64,000 bases of DNA. Source: Psococerastis gibbosa. Lineage: Eukaryota > Arthropoda > Insecta > Psocodea > Psocidae. A program made the translations under genes and the position numbers. The stretch covers positions 4,650,001 to 4,714,000 of the forward strand of contig OZ020489.1 in NCBI GenBank assembly GCA_963971405.1, given 5' to 3'. Of this stretch, positions 1-11,700 are shown piece by piece. Positions within the stretch are counted from its first letter, which is position 1; each line of letters begins with the position of its first letter. The notes beneath the pieces are model-generated. The model was not told the origin of the DNA and ran no database searches. It was given only the letters and a program-made list of their open reading frames with translations.

Positions 1-354
1 AATAATTAACTAACCGTGTGACATATTCCTGTATTGACATAGTCCTCGTCTAGATTGACTTATATGTGCAAGGTGCATAATTTGCGTACCTATCTTAAAA
101 TAAATGTGTATAGATACTGTTCGAATATTTCCGCGAAAATTGTCGAACAAATTTTAATGGTTAGCTTACCGACTGAGATGGTCAGGTCTATAATGTGTTG
201 ACTGTATTGTTTATAATTTATATAATATAGAGATAATTCAAGCGCCGACGCCTAGATGGCAGTGCGGTCTATTATAGAGATTGGCGTTCATGTATGCCGG
301 AATTGTCGCTTTATGGGCAAACGGAGCCCCCACTTTCCATTTTTGGTTATTGAC

Positions 355-500
355 TTGCTGGTGAAAGCCGTAGTGTAGTGGATTACGATCTGGACTTTTG
401 TAAAGAAAGTCAGGAGTTCCATTCCGCCACCTATTCACCTCTGTCTAATTGAAATAATTATTTATGTGAGAGGCTGAAGCCAAGTGGAACCTATTCCCAA
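355..500 (+). repeat. tRNA-derived SINE, copy 1
   Basis: A tRNA-like head carries an A-box-like segment (GTAGTGTAGTGGATTACG, about 370) and a B-box-like segment (GGAGTTCCATTCC, about 413). A second copy on the opposite strand at 14740-14900 shares the head and the following body (GAGGCTGAAGCCAAGTGG). The shared body beyond the tRNA part makes this a SINE family rather than a tRNA gene. The anticodon arm is not well formed. Confidence 0.6.
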
Positions 501-2119
501 GCAAAAATCTTGCATACGACAGATTTGTGTTATGCATGATTTGAGAGTCTCTTGTCAACCTGAATGTGGTACCTACTAAGTACTGACAAGGTAGATAATG
601 AAAAAGCAACGTTTCTTTTCTGAACTGTCCCCTCATTGATGGCTCAACAGTTACCTAGTTCCTGTGAAATTTGACTGAGTAAAAAAAAAAAAAAACAGTG
701 GGGTGTTCTATTTTCTCTTAATGTAAACTTTTAATATGCTACTTATTCCTTTTCAGCTGGAACAATGTGCTTGTTTATATTGAGTAGTATAGCTTTACTT
801 ACACACGTGGCAGCGTTGGCATGCATGTTCAACTCAGGTGTGTTACTTGTGTACAGTTGGCGGCATTGATGGGTTATTGTGTGGATCAAAGCTATGTTTT
901 AATGTTGTAATAGACTCAGGTTATAAAATTTGCCAAAAATGCATTGCTCTTTAAAGTTACTTACTGTCACCAATGGCGTAAGCCTATGACTAAACTCCAA
1001 AATGGTTCTGTTCAGCTAAGTCCCCCCAATGTCTTTTAATCTCCCATTTAGGCTGGTGCCAGAAAGTGGTAATGATCGTAAATTTTTGGTAGATTAACCT
1101 ATTTTGATGCCTCAACTTACTTCTAAACCACAAAATAGGGAATTTCACAAAACGAACGTCCGTGCGTCGGCATTTGGTAAATATTATATTACAGGTTACC
1201 TCTTTGGAAAGTTGTTGCAAAAGACTACTGCTTATTTTTTGCAAATTTGCAACAACTGTATTTGACAATTTGACCATTGTTGCACAAGCCGTTTCACATT
1301 AACAAAGATTTTTTTTAAAAATGTTTTCGGTGATAATTGTCCCCCAAATTGGGTTAAGAGGTTTTTATGACTGGTCTCAAATATGTTCCTACCTGGGACC
1401 CCCATGTGAAATTCGAGCCAAATTGGCCGGCAGGTTACCACGCGCCGAATCTCCATACTTATCTTATGGTGAGATGTGCATGCCTCCTACAACAGGTTTG
1501 CCTTTCGCGAAAATTAAACTGCACCTCTCCGTACGATAAGCATGGGAATGCGCCGTGCCAATTTTAATTAGGAAAACATTGTCAAAAATGAACTATTTAT
1601 AAACATTTTCTAAAAATACATTAATTTGGTTGAACTGACTATAAACAGACCTTTGGTTTTTCAACAATTCGAAACTATCCGAATTTGTAAAGCATAGCTT
1701 CGGTCCTAGAGTGTATTAACGACTATATAAGAGAATAGAGTACGTATCCGAAAAATATAAATAGCTTTATCCATGAAGTGAATCCTTTAGGCCTACATGT
1801 TTTAATGTACTGCATAACTGCAAACATCATAAGAAAATTTTAGAACTGTTACAAATAAATGTGGTGTCCCATCTTTTTAGACAAATTGTCAATGTCATTG
1901 GTTTTGTTAAGTTTCATAACTTGAATTCGGGCCAACGCCTGCATTTATTTTTGTCCTCAATTTCCTGTAAATACACCTAACATACCTGCTGGGGTACTCA
2001 CTGCGTATTAAAAATGAAGTTTGTTTGTTTGTATTCCAACGCCTGCTTGCAACCTCCTGTCAGGATGGTAGGGGGATCAATAATTCCTGTGATTTTGGAT
2101 TTTGTTCCGAAAGCAGTTG

Positions 2120-2330
2120 GAATGTCCATATCTGTATGTCTAATAGTGACTGAAATTAGAGGATATAGATAAACTGGACTTGGCGGGATTCGAACCCACG
2201 ATCTACCCCTAACCGGGCGTCGTCTTAACAGCTAATCCAGTTTATCTAGGCCTATATCCTCTAATTTCAGTTATAACGTGGAGGTTGCCTCTTCAACCAA
2301 AGTTCATTTAAAAAATATACTGCAATATAT
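2120..2330. repeat. Palindromic repeat with tRNA-like core
   Basis: Arms reading GAAATTAGAGGATATAGATA and its complement flank a minus-strand tRNA-like segment with an intact B-box (GGTTCGAATCC on the minus strand). The same family, with two tRNA-like cores head to head, recurs at 39096-39300 and its duplicate at 41874-42078. The downstream segment (GAGGTTGCCTCTTCAACCAAAG) is also shared. Confidence 0.6.
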
Positions 2331-3813
2331 TGTGTAAATTCTAATAGTCACTGCAACCAAAAAATTGCAATTTGCATAATTTACGGTTTTTACCAAATCA
2401 GTGGCATTGCAATTTATCGTTAGAAATGATTTGGAATGTGCGGAGATGAACAACAATTTTGTTATTGAAATTTAAATAATTGTTTATACTGTATAAATGG
2501 TTCATATTTACATTGATGATGAAAATAGCCTGATATTACTATTAAAGATTTGTGTGATTTGTCAATGGAACCAAAAAAAGGCAAGAAAATTCTGTTCTGT
2601 GTGGATTACTGTTGTAAAGATCAGGGTTTGGAGCCTAATACGTTGTAATTTTTCATTTAACATTGGGAAATACATATATTGTGGTTTATACTCTTAAGAT
2701 GTTCTACGGGGCTGTCAATATTGCTTTATTATGACTTCTTAGGATGGGCTTAAATCATAAAGATTATTAATTTGGAAGACCTCGAAACGTGGAACCATTT
2801 GAAATCCAAGATGGTGTCTTTAAATCCGCTTGTCTGGCGCTGGCAATGCTTCTAGGACTAGTAGCCTAGTTATATAATTTATTACAGCGTCTTTGTTGCT
2901 ACAGTAGGCCAATAAATTTTATGTGAACATTTGAATCAACAGTATCTGTAATTATATTTTACATTAGTCATACAAGTATCTTGGAGTGTCTACTTATTAG
3001 TGCTGGGGCTTATGTATAGTGTGCAATATATTATTTACCAACTTATTTTAAGGACAGAAATGTCTCTTAGTATATCATGTCTCATATGACATTCCAGGTT
3101 TACGTGTCTTATTTTGGTTCGATTGTCGCGTATAGAACATTATGTGTACCTTCATACCTGTGAAAAACAGTTTTGATAGCCTAATGTGAATTATCCCCTT
3201 AATTACCAACCGTACCTTCAATTGTGGTGACAACATATTTTGGTACCGTATACTTCTTCGTCACGTGTACCTCGCGCCATTTTGGGGTAACACAGAGGTT
3301 TTTTTTGGGAATATTGGCTTGCAGTAACCTGCAGAGGGATTTGAACGCTGTGAATCCTATTTTTGCTATGTCTAACAGACTCAATGACCTTGCACATGAC
3401 GTTTAAGATTGCCTAAACCTGTCAGGAAGCAAACTCTTGCTGGTCTGATGGGATATGGCAAGCGTGTGAGACGGTTGTTTAGTGGTTTCGCAATAATAAG
3501 GCATAACATGACCGAAGCTAAGTAAAAAGGGATTTTTTAAGTACAAAAATTTGACGTTTCCATAATTGAATTGCCCGAAATCAGGTCCCGTTACACATCA
3601 CACATTTTCTGGGCCTCTGCATACAGCGGGTCATTGACGAGCGGTCTACTTAAATGCCCAAACCCAAAGGAACTAGAAATATGGTTTGATGGAAGGAATA
3701 AAAAAATTTTGTCACAGGTAAATGCAGTATTATCAATTTATTAAGTTAATTTTGGTTGCAGAGGAAATTAGAGAATCCCGCCAAGTCCAGATTTTTCTGG
3801 GCTCCCTAATTTC

Positions 3814-3904
3814 GATGAAGAACCAATAGAATCTGGGCTGATGGGCCGTGGTCGATATGAACGTGACCCGGGCCCATCAGCCCGAATTCCACTGGTTCTT
3901 CATC
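3814..3904. repeat. Short foldback repeat (GATGAAG...CTTCATC)
   Basis: A nearly perfect hairpin: the left arm carries GGGCTGATGGGCCGTGGTCG and the right arm CCCGGGCCCATCAGCCC. It belongs to a dispersed family also seen at 4761-4854, 11470-11690, 13016-13140, 15045-15150, 17927-18085, 32415-32540 and 62733-62873. Confidence 0.55.
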
Positions 3905-4179
3905 TGACTCCTAGAAAGCAGTTGCATCTTAAATTTTGGTTAGATGCAGTATTGCTGGAGAAACGCTGTTAATGTAGAGAATTCAAAATATTTTGTAAAC
4001 AAATGATGACCAAGATTTTTAAATAGTAGACCACACGCCAATGACCTAACACTAGTACTATATAAAGATTCGCCTAGTGTAGGTTTTCTTGAAGGATACC
4101 TACTGTAATCCTTTACCAAGCTTTGGATTCGAGGATGAAACTAATAATAAAAGCAAAACGGAGCTTGTTTGATCATATT

Positions 4180-4329
4180 TAGAGTTCTATATGGGAGGGA
4201 TGGGACATAATATTTACATTTGTTAATCCTGGTCATAGCTGTTTATGGCAGCTGGCCATACGAGACGTGAGATTTAAAAAATATTATTTGGCGCGCTCGA
4301 ATTTCCCATCTCTCCTAAATAGAACTCTA
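4180..4329. mobile_element. MITE with TIR AGAGTTCTA
   Basis: Inverted ends read TTAGAGTTCTA...TAGAACTCTAA and are followed inward by matching GGGAGGGATGGGACAT / ATTTCCCATCTCTCC segments. The interior holds GCGCGC-rich sequence. Related copies lie at 27450-27610 and 31292-31430. No coding capacity. Confidence 0.55.
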
Positions 4330-4760
4330 ATTCTACTATCCAAGAAAACTTGCATTTGGTGGGCGCTGCCCAAAATGGGCTCCAAACAAGCCTTGGAGCG
4401 CAAATGAAATACCATTAAGTCTGGAAAATATATTTTTTGCCATTTTATATTTAAAAAAACTAATAATTTAGTGCACTGGTGCAATAAAAGTTTTTAAGGC
4501 ACAGCAGCAACCTAAATGCATCGCCTAAAGGGGTCTCAGGGCCCCTGTCTAGTGCTGGCAGTTTTGCAGTTGTGATATCAATCACCTGTTGCCTGCTTGT
4601 AATCTGCCAGTTAGTCTAGAATATATTTAGGGCTTTCCCGCATTTACTTGAAATGCAATAATAAGTAATACTGGACAGCACCGTCATCTATTAAGGCATA
4701 GCGGAGCCACCCAGGTTTTTACCGACACTTTTCAAGCGATGTTGGGAACCACCCTCAGAG

Positions 4761-4854
4761 TGATGAAACTGTAGAATCCGGTATGATAGGCCGTAGTCGA
4801 TCTGAAAGCGTCCTTCGACCACGGCCTATCATCCCGGATTCTACTGCTTCATCA
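4761..4854. repeat. Short foldback repeat (TGATGAAAC...TTCATCA)
   Basis: Same family as 3814-3904. The left arm carries GTAGAATCCGGTATGATAGG and the right arm CCTATCATCCCGGATTCTAC, separated by a short loop. Confidence 0.55.
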
Positions 4855-5297
4855 AGTAACTCTAGCTGTGAAAGGCTTTGTAATTATATCACCCCCAGAG
4901 TGTCTCCCATTATCATCATCATTAGACAATCTACGGAGAGTGGAAGCCGATGAAAGCGGCCATGTGTTTTTCTTATTCTCAAGCAAGGTAGCTTCCTTCG
5001 GATTTCAATGTCAGTAGCTTTACCTGCGTTGGTGGGAGCACGATTATTTTATTTGAGCTCTAGGGTTTGGCAGCCATCTTTAATACTCATTATAGATTTG
5101 TACAGATGTAAACCACGTTATCTCTGAGTTTTCCATTAATTTGGAAACAAAATAGATGTGTATAGCTGTTTATATTATTTAGTAGGCATATACTATTTGA
5201 CGATGTATTTAAATCGAAGGATAGTTTGTTCTCTGTATAAAAAATACACTAAATAATATCGAAACGGTATTCTTTCATGCGTCAACCATTAGGCATA

Positions 5298-5494
5298 GTC
5301 CACGCAAAATGAGAAAAGTATGGACGTGGAATGTTTTGATCCTGTGCAACACTATAAAAATATTCTTTGCACCATTTTGTGTTACCTTGTTGCATTGGAT
5401 GCAAGGCATAACAAAAATTGTGCAAAGAATATTTTTACAGTGTTGCACAGGATCAAAACATGCCATGTCCATACTTTTCTCATTTTGCGTGGAC
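5298..5494. mobile_element. GTCCACGC foldback MITE, copy 1
   Basis: A 197-bp near-perfect palindrome starting GTCCACGCAAAATGAGAAAA and ending with its complement, flanked by TA on both sides. The TA target site is typical of Tc1/mariner-type MITEs. Other copies: 16317-16501, 16737-16919, 57529-57726 and a split copy at 58690/60468. ORFs read through it are by-products of the palindrome. Confidence 0.75.
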
Positions 5495-6577
5495 TATATA
5501 AGCGAGATTTATTTGCCTAGGTTCTAATATAAGCGTACTGTAAAAACGCACTTGGAAGATTACTACGGGTATCTGCAGCCCTATCTATTATAGCGATTTG
5601 GGATCGGGGTATTTTTAATACCACATTAGTAAGTTGTTCACGTGACGAAGTTAAAATCTGCGCGGGTTTTTCAAATTAATAAATTATTGGAATACAAGAG
5701 AATGGTTGCATTGTTTTATAATTTAAGGAAATACTATAGGTAATAATTTTGAAATATAATAAGAATTTTAATTAATTTGTCTACATCTAAGGGAGAAAAA
5801 ATTGGAAAGTCATCGAAAATATAGCCGAGGATTAATTTATCAATTTGAATTGCCTGCGCATTTTGCACTAATTTGTTAAAAAGAATAGAATAAACCCCGG
5901 TATTGTGTTAATCCCAATCCGCATTAATAAATAAATTAACTAGCGCTTAGGACTATAAATCAATCTCTGACACTTCTTAGGAAAAACATAAATAAGATAT
6001 ATTTATGTATATATACCTATATATAATGAATAGGACTTCAGGTAATAAATTCAGCTTAGAAATAGTTGGAAGAGGAAATGGGCGGAAACCTTGTACGAGG
6101 GAAATTGTTGAATTATCAGCAGAGAAATTGGATAAAATATAATTTGAATTTAAGCGCCAGTTTGAACAACACATTTGTCGTGTCAATAGCCAGTTAGGAT
6201 TTTAGGAACAAACGGAACAAACTGCGTAGTGACGTCACAGTAAGAGGGCGGAGCAAACAGCGCATGCGTGATTGCGAAAATAATGTAAACAAAATCAGCT
6301 GTTCGGCCATTGGAGGATATAAAGTGCATTGAGCGCTATTAATTTTTAAAGTTTCTAGTTGTTATTATTCATATTTCTAGAGTTATATATTAAGCATTGC
6401 TGCTATGGCTTGTATAATAGTGATAGCCGATACCAGGACAGACCACATACGAGAGAGGTCCGAATTATATCGTTCCCCAAGCCAATGGAAAAACTTGAGA
6501 AATGCAAGTGGTGGTTGCATCTTTGTGGCAGAACGAAGTCCACAATATTTAAAGTTACAAAATACACATATATGTGC

Positions 6578-6750
6578 ATGGCCGTGCCCAGGGGGTGGTC
6601 TATGGGGTCGCACCCCCCATCCCCTGAAATAAATTTCTGCAGGTAAACATGTACATGGTTTGAAGAATTTATTCATTAATTCATTAATAAATTACATAAA
6701 AAAATGTTTGGACCCCCCCCCCCCGAAATCATAACCTGGGAACAGCCTTG
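6578..6750. mobile_element. Poly-C/G foldback element, copy 1
   Basis: Starts ATGGCCGTGCCCAGGGGG, contains the segment TTAATAAATTACATAAAAAA and a C homopolymer, and ends CCTGGGAACAGCCTTG, the degenerate inverse of the start. Copies follow at 6838 and 7063, and at 42886-43086 and 43835-44035. Confidence 0.5.
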
Positions 6751-6837
6751 TATTGTATATGTTCAAAACATTTAGTGGATTCTAGTGGGCCAACAAAAGA
6801 TTTTCCAGATCCAGCAATCAGACAGTCGATTGAGATC

Positions 6838-7008
6838 ATGGCCGTAGCCAAGGGGGAGTTCGACCTCCTCCCCCCCCACCGTGATGAAACGGCTTGATAC
6901 TAGATAGAATCGGATGTTGAGAGGAAAAATATAAACTACCATGTATAATATCCAATTAAATTTCTGACCCCCCCCCCCCCCCCGAAAAAAATCCTGGTTG
7001 CGGCCTTG
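6838..7008. mobile_element. Poly-C/G foldback element, copy 2
   Basis: Starts ATGGCCGTAGCCAAGGGGG and ends CCTGGTTGCGGCCTTG after a 17-base C run near 6968. Same family as 6578-6750; three copies occur here within 700 bases. Confidence 0.5.
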
Positions 7009-7062
7009 ATTGGGATCAATCAATAATGTATATTAATATATATCGTCATTACTTTCCAGTGG

Positions 7063-7215
7063 CTATGGCCGAGCCCAGGTGGGTGGTCCATGGGGTCCGG
7101 ACCCCCCCCCCCCCCCCCCGAAATATTTTTTTATGTATAAACCTGATGACCCTTAATTCAATAATAAATTACGTTAAAAAAATTAATAAATTAAATAGTC
7201 CAGCTCCTGGGGTCG
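7063..7215. mobile_element. Poly-C/G foldback element, copy 3 (eroded)
   Basis: Starts CTATGGCCGAGCCCAGGTGG, followed by a long C run and AATAAATTACGTTAAAAAAA. The right end is eroded near 7205 (AGCTCCTGGGG). Confidence 0.4.
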
Positions 7216-7729
7216 TTCTCATCCAAATTATATAGTGAGGCGTCAATAAGTCTGCTCTTAATGTAGAAGCAATATATATATTAAAAACCCCCTTAAAACT
7301 AAAGTCTTTATGGCATATTCTGGAACGAACAGACCTATACATTGTAACAGTAGTAACAATGACACATGGCACGTAATGTATTGGAGCGTGAATTTTCCAT
7401 AATTTCTCAAAAAATAATTTTTTGCACAGCTAGAAGCAAATATTTTTTTGGGAAAGCAACCTGTCCGGTTTCGTTACTCAATTTAACACCTAAAATATCC
7501 CTGACGGTAGAAATCATCGATAGAAAGGTTTCGCAGAAAAATGATTAAAAAATCATTTTTAATGAAAATCGAGTTATTTTTATTTTTTTACCCCCAGAAG
7601 CAAACTAGGCCTATCAAGGGGCAAGTGACCCCCCGCATTTTGTCAACATTAATAACGACTACAATATATGTGAATTTAAAAGAAATCGTTGGTGCCGTTT
7701 TTGAGAAATATTTTTTTTAGACGTTTCTT

Positions 7730-8090
7730 TGAGTTTTTTGAGAATAAAACCCCCCCAAATTTAGTTAGCCCAAATTGAATTTGCCCAAAATAACAAAAAA
7801 TGGTCTCGAGGTATGATTTTTGTGAACCTACATGCAAAATGTCATCAAAATCGGCCGGGTAATTTGCCCGGAAATCGATGAACAGACAGACATACAGACC
7901 GACAGACAGAGCGACAGACAGACATTTCGTAAAAACCACTTTTTGGGTTCTTGGGACCTCAAAACGTGTAAATCCGTTGAAATCTCGGAATCGAAAAAGT
8001 TCGACCATCACGAAGCTTTCCTTATACTACATATAAATTGGAAAGCAAAAACGTCAATGACAAAATTCACAAAATCAAATACGAAGTAAA
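7730..8090. repeat. Decayed interspersed repeat with GACA/GACAGACA microsatellite
   Basis: Contains GTCATCAAAATCGGCCGGG followed by an ACAGACAG-type simple repeat at about 7880-7925. This arrangement resembles a widespread class of eukaryotic repeats with GACA tracts. No protein family is recognised in either frame. Confidence 0.35.
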
Positions 8091-8149
8091 ATCGCTGGTG
8101 GAATAGCCGCCAAATGAGTTTGAACTTTACTTTTGACAGTTTGACTGTT

Positions 8150-8345
8150 TGATGTCAGTCGCAAACAGACTACAAGACCATCGTTAGGTTTTTCAAGAAA
8201 ATCACTCCTATTAATTGTAAGAGTAGGCTAAAATTCCATATGGAAAATAAGATAGGACTTGTCCTTTGGGCTCCCCTTCCAAATGTAATTAAATTTTAAC
8301 TGTTGTACTTAAAGAATAAATAAAGATTATTATTATTATTATTAA
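8150..8345 (+). mobile_element. 3' tail of a LINE-like retroposon
   Basis: Ends with AATAAA near 8317 immediately followed by a (TTA)n tract (8321-8345), the layout of a retroposon 3' terminus. No domain is recognised upstream. Call is tentative. Confidence 0.35.
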
Positions 8346-8678
8346 GTCAGTTTTTTTTCTTTCCTGCGTAAATTTAAATTGAAAAAGATAATGGAACAAA
8401 AGATAAAAATGTAAAAAAAAGTAAGTCAACCAGGGATCTGCAGTGAGCACGGGCTGGCTGTAATAATGCGGATAGCCTTTTTCTGTAGTAAAACTAGTAA
8501 AAGTATCAGTGGGCTGACTGACTGAGCATTGGGCACCAATATCGACCATCCAAGCGCACATCTACGAAAACGTTAAAAGTATAAAGTTTTTCAAATTTTA
8601 CCGCGAATACGCAAGGAGATACTCATATCCGTTAATCCCATGACCCATTTCCGGCTAGTTATTTTGCAGGAGGCCAAA

Positions 8679-8732
8679 ATGGCGGAAGCTGCAGAAATAG
8701 ATATATATGACGATGAAGCAGAATTTGAAGAG
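8679..8732 (+). CDS. CPSF6: CPSF6 coding exon 1
   Basis: Begins at ATG and encodes [18 protein letters not shown], ending at donor GTATGT in phase 0. The Asp/Glu-rich start with IDIYDD matches the N-terminus of CPSF6/CPSF7 proteins. No other upstream in-frame ATG is needed. Confidence 0.9.
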
Positions 8733-11700
8733 GTATGTAGCTTTTAAACAAATTCAAAGTAATGTTAAATTTTATGCATTATTACGCATTACTTGGACGC
8801 TTAAAATATGTTTACCCATCATTTATATATCCTGAGAAATAAAGATTTTTAACCGGCACTGACGCTGTTGGGCTTGATGGCTGGCTGATTATTCTTTATC
8901 TTGTGATTTTGCAATTTAAATGTATTTTGAGCTTTTCTGTGTGTTTTTGAGATGGTCGAGTTCTTAGTTTATAGACTTTTACCTGTGAAAAGCACTGCGT
9001 ATAATAGTTAGGTGGCTATGTTTTCAAATTCAATGTTCAATGGCTCCAAGCGATGAGGATAAGCAAACATGTAAGCCTATTAGCCTAGTGCAAATATTTC
9101 TTATGGAAATATTATGTTGCCATGCCTGCAAACTTCTCCAACTTTTAGGAAACACCCTAATTTTGACGATTTTTATTATCTGAGAATTTATTAGTGGAAG
9201 GAATATATCAGAGGCATGCAAATGAAACACATTTGCTTCAAATGGAAGTTGTATCGCAAATGGAAAATTATCCTTCGATAACGATTTGCATGGAAGCTAC
9301 CCTTTGCTCATGAGAATTTTTAGTGGAAGGAACATATCAGAGGCGTTCAATATAATATAATTTGCATGAGACATTAAACACGAACGAGGACCGCATGGAT
9401 AAACAATAAAGTATTAGGGGTTGGAAACTACAGTGTATTAATTGGTTGGGTATGTACCTGAGTCCTGAGAATGGGCCCAAAGAATCTAAAAGGCCCCTTC
9501 GTAGACAGTATGATTGTGTATGATATTAATCCGCTGGTTATAACGCAGATGCAATAATTTACTTTTCTTTTTTTTTTTTTAAATTGGGGTACAGGTGTTA
9601 CCTGTGTGCACTTAAGCCTATTGGCCTATTGTGCCCCCGACAACAAAGTATCTACATGACTTTCTCGAGGCCTATCTCCCTCAGGAGAGCCAGGATCTTG
9701 AGGGGATTCTGAAGTGGTAGGTCTTTTACATGTAACTGCATGCTTCCCGAGCATACTGCTCTTCTTCGTGCGATTGCATCGCATCGCATCTCAGGTCCTC
9801 CGCACCTTCATTGCAAAATCTGCAAGACTATAGTTGTCTCCCCAAGAGACTCCAGATATTTAACCCCAGGACCAAAGACGCCAAGGCCTGTTCTTGGTTT
9901 TGTACTTCCTAGCCTAGAGCCATCAGTAAACCACTTGATTGTGTGACTTGAGAATTCCTGCTGATTCGCAGCATTCTTTTATTGTCCCTAATATAGTTTC
10001 GAATTCCCTCCTATAACAGTATTTTGGATGGATGGATGGCATATCCCGGCAGTGGTCAGACGTAGTCAGAGAGGCTGAGTCTCTTAATTGCCCTTCCACT
10101 CCTAATAATGCCATTTCGGCTGAAGTTTCCACTGCAACATGGAGGGGTGGGAAGTCCAGTACTATCTCCATTGCTGCAGTGGGACAGGATTTCATAGCCC
10201 CTGTAAAGCATCATGTTAGAGAATACGGGCTTCTGAATGTAGCCATAATTTTACCAATTTGCCTTAAATAAATAATAATTAAGGTAAGCTTGTGGAAATT
10301 ATCTTACTTTTATGTTTTGTTTTAGCTTCTTCCGCATTTATTTGCCCTTCCCAAAGCCCCACCACTTTCCTGTCCCCATGGGGCTGGCTGTAAACAGCCT
10401 GACTCTATATAGCCAGGCGGGGTAGCTCAAACAGAATTTTACCTAGGCACTTATTGCTTATGAGAAATTTTATGTAAGGAACATGTCAAAATCTGGCTGA
10501 TGCAAATAAAACCACCCCTGTTTAAAATGAAAGTTATCTTGCCATTGGGATGTTTGCCTTCCACTTTATATGAATTTTCATCAGAGTTTTTGTAACAAAA
10601 CCGAATTATGGTTTAAAAAAATTATTTTTTGAACTAATTATGGATAATCCATACCCCAATACATTGCATTATTACTGTGTTGCATTTTATTGGCTCTAGA
10701 GTATGCGATCTTCCCATCAATCGATTCAGCGTTTTGGAAATGTCGGAAAATGTAGAATAATAGAAAATGTCGTGGCAACCTAAATGTAACCTAGGACAAT
10801 TATTTACCATGGAACTACTCATATCATCTTATCTCGGTGCCTTTACTAATTGATAAACAAGAAAGCACGTACGGGTTCACTCGTACCGACTCTTTCCCTT
10901 TGTGACAATCGGGTGACCCATAATTTACATTTCCATAGGAGTTCCACGCTGATGGTGCTGACCTTTACGACGATGTTATTGCGCCTCCTTCTGAAGACGC
11001 AGCCGCTGCAGTTGGTGACGCGCGCCCTGCCGTGGGCGGCATAGCTGCGGCATCCCCCAATGGTATTGGGAAACCGATCAGCCCCAGTCAGCGGTTTCAG
11101 CTATATGTTGGCAACTTGACATGGGTGAGTGTATTTAAAAAAAAAATAATTGATGTGTTTGTAACTTGGTCTTGCGTTTAGGCCCAACGAGTTTGTCGTG
11201 TTTTGGTGTATTGTGTGCTTTAGCTTCTAGTGGAAAACTGCTGTAAGGTGCACCTAAAACAGTTTGCTGTTGCCATTTCTTATAAGATGTGTATTAGTTA
11301 TTATGTTGGCGATCTGGGCAACGAGGTGTGATTGTATTTGTGTTAAGTAGGGTAACTAGTCCATGTGCCCTGAATTTTATTGTATTTTACCGCAATCACT
11401 GTTATCATTTACGATTTTAAAGACATTTTTTGTACTTAAAAATAATTGCAAAGGCTCTCGCGGCCGGAGTCAGATAATGAAACAGTTGAATCCAGGCTGA
11501 TGAGCCGTGGTTGATCTGAAAGAGTACTCCCAGATTGTTCGTCAATTTAATTTGCTACTGAGCCACATTCTTTGAAGTCTACGTAGAGTCAATGATGGAA
11601 GATGTCGAACGCAGATATTGACGAAACGTTTGGAATTATGCTTTCAGATCGACCACGACCTATCAGCTTGGATTTTCATTTCATCTCTAATAGTTGCACA

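Larger units (their letters stand above)
1..8678. other. Repeat-rich intergenic region upstream of CPSF6
   Basis: No exon series or conserved protein is recognisable on either strand. ORFs here are short, AT-rich and lack family motifs. The region holds the repeats listed separately. I see nothing identifiable in 501-2100, 2340-3800, 5500-6570 and 7220-7730, apart from AT-rich sequence and a stretch at 1330-1440 that loosely resembles 7760-7870 (both look like remnants of one old interspersed repeat). The last 100 bases before 8679 are probably the CPSF6 5' UTR; no clear TATA box is visible. Confidence 0.6.

Noticed and set aside
366..432. A functional tRNA gene
   Set aside because: Anticodon and acceptor stems do not pair well and the following body is shared with 14740-14900, so it is a SINE.
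7832..8089. ORF with TDRQTDRQSDRQ repeats as a coding gene
   Set aside because: The peptide comes from a GACA/GACAGACA simple repeat inside an interspersed repeat.
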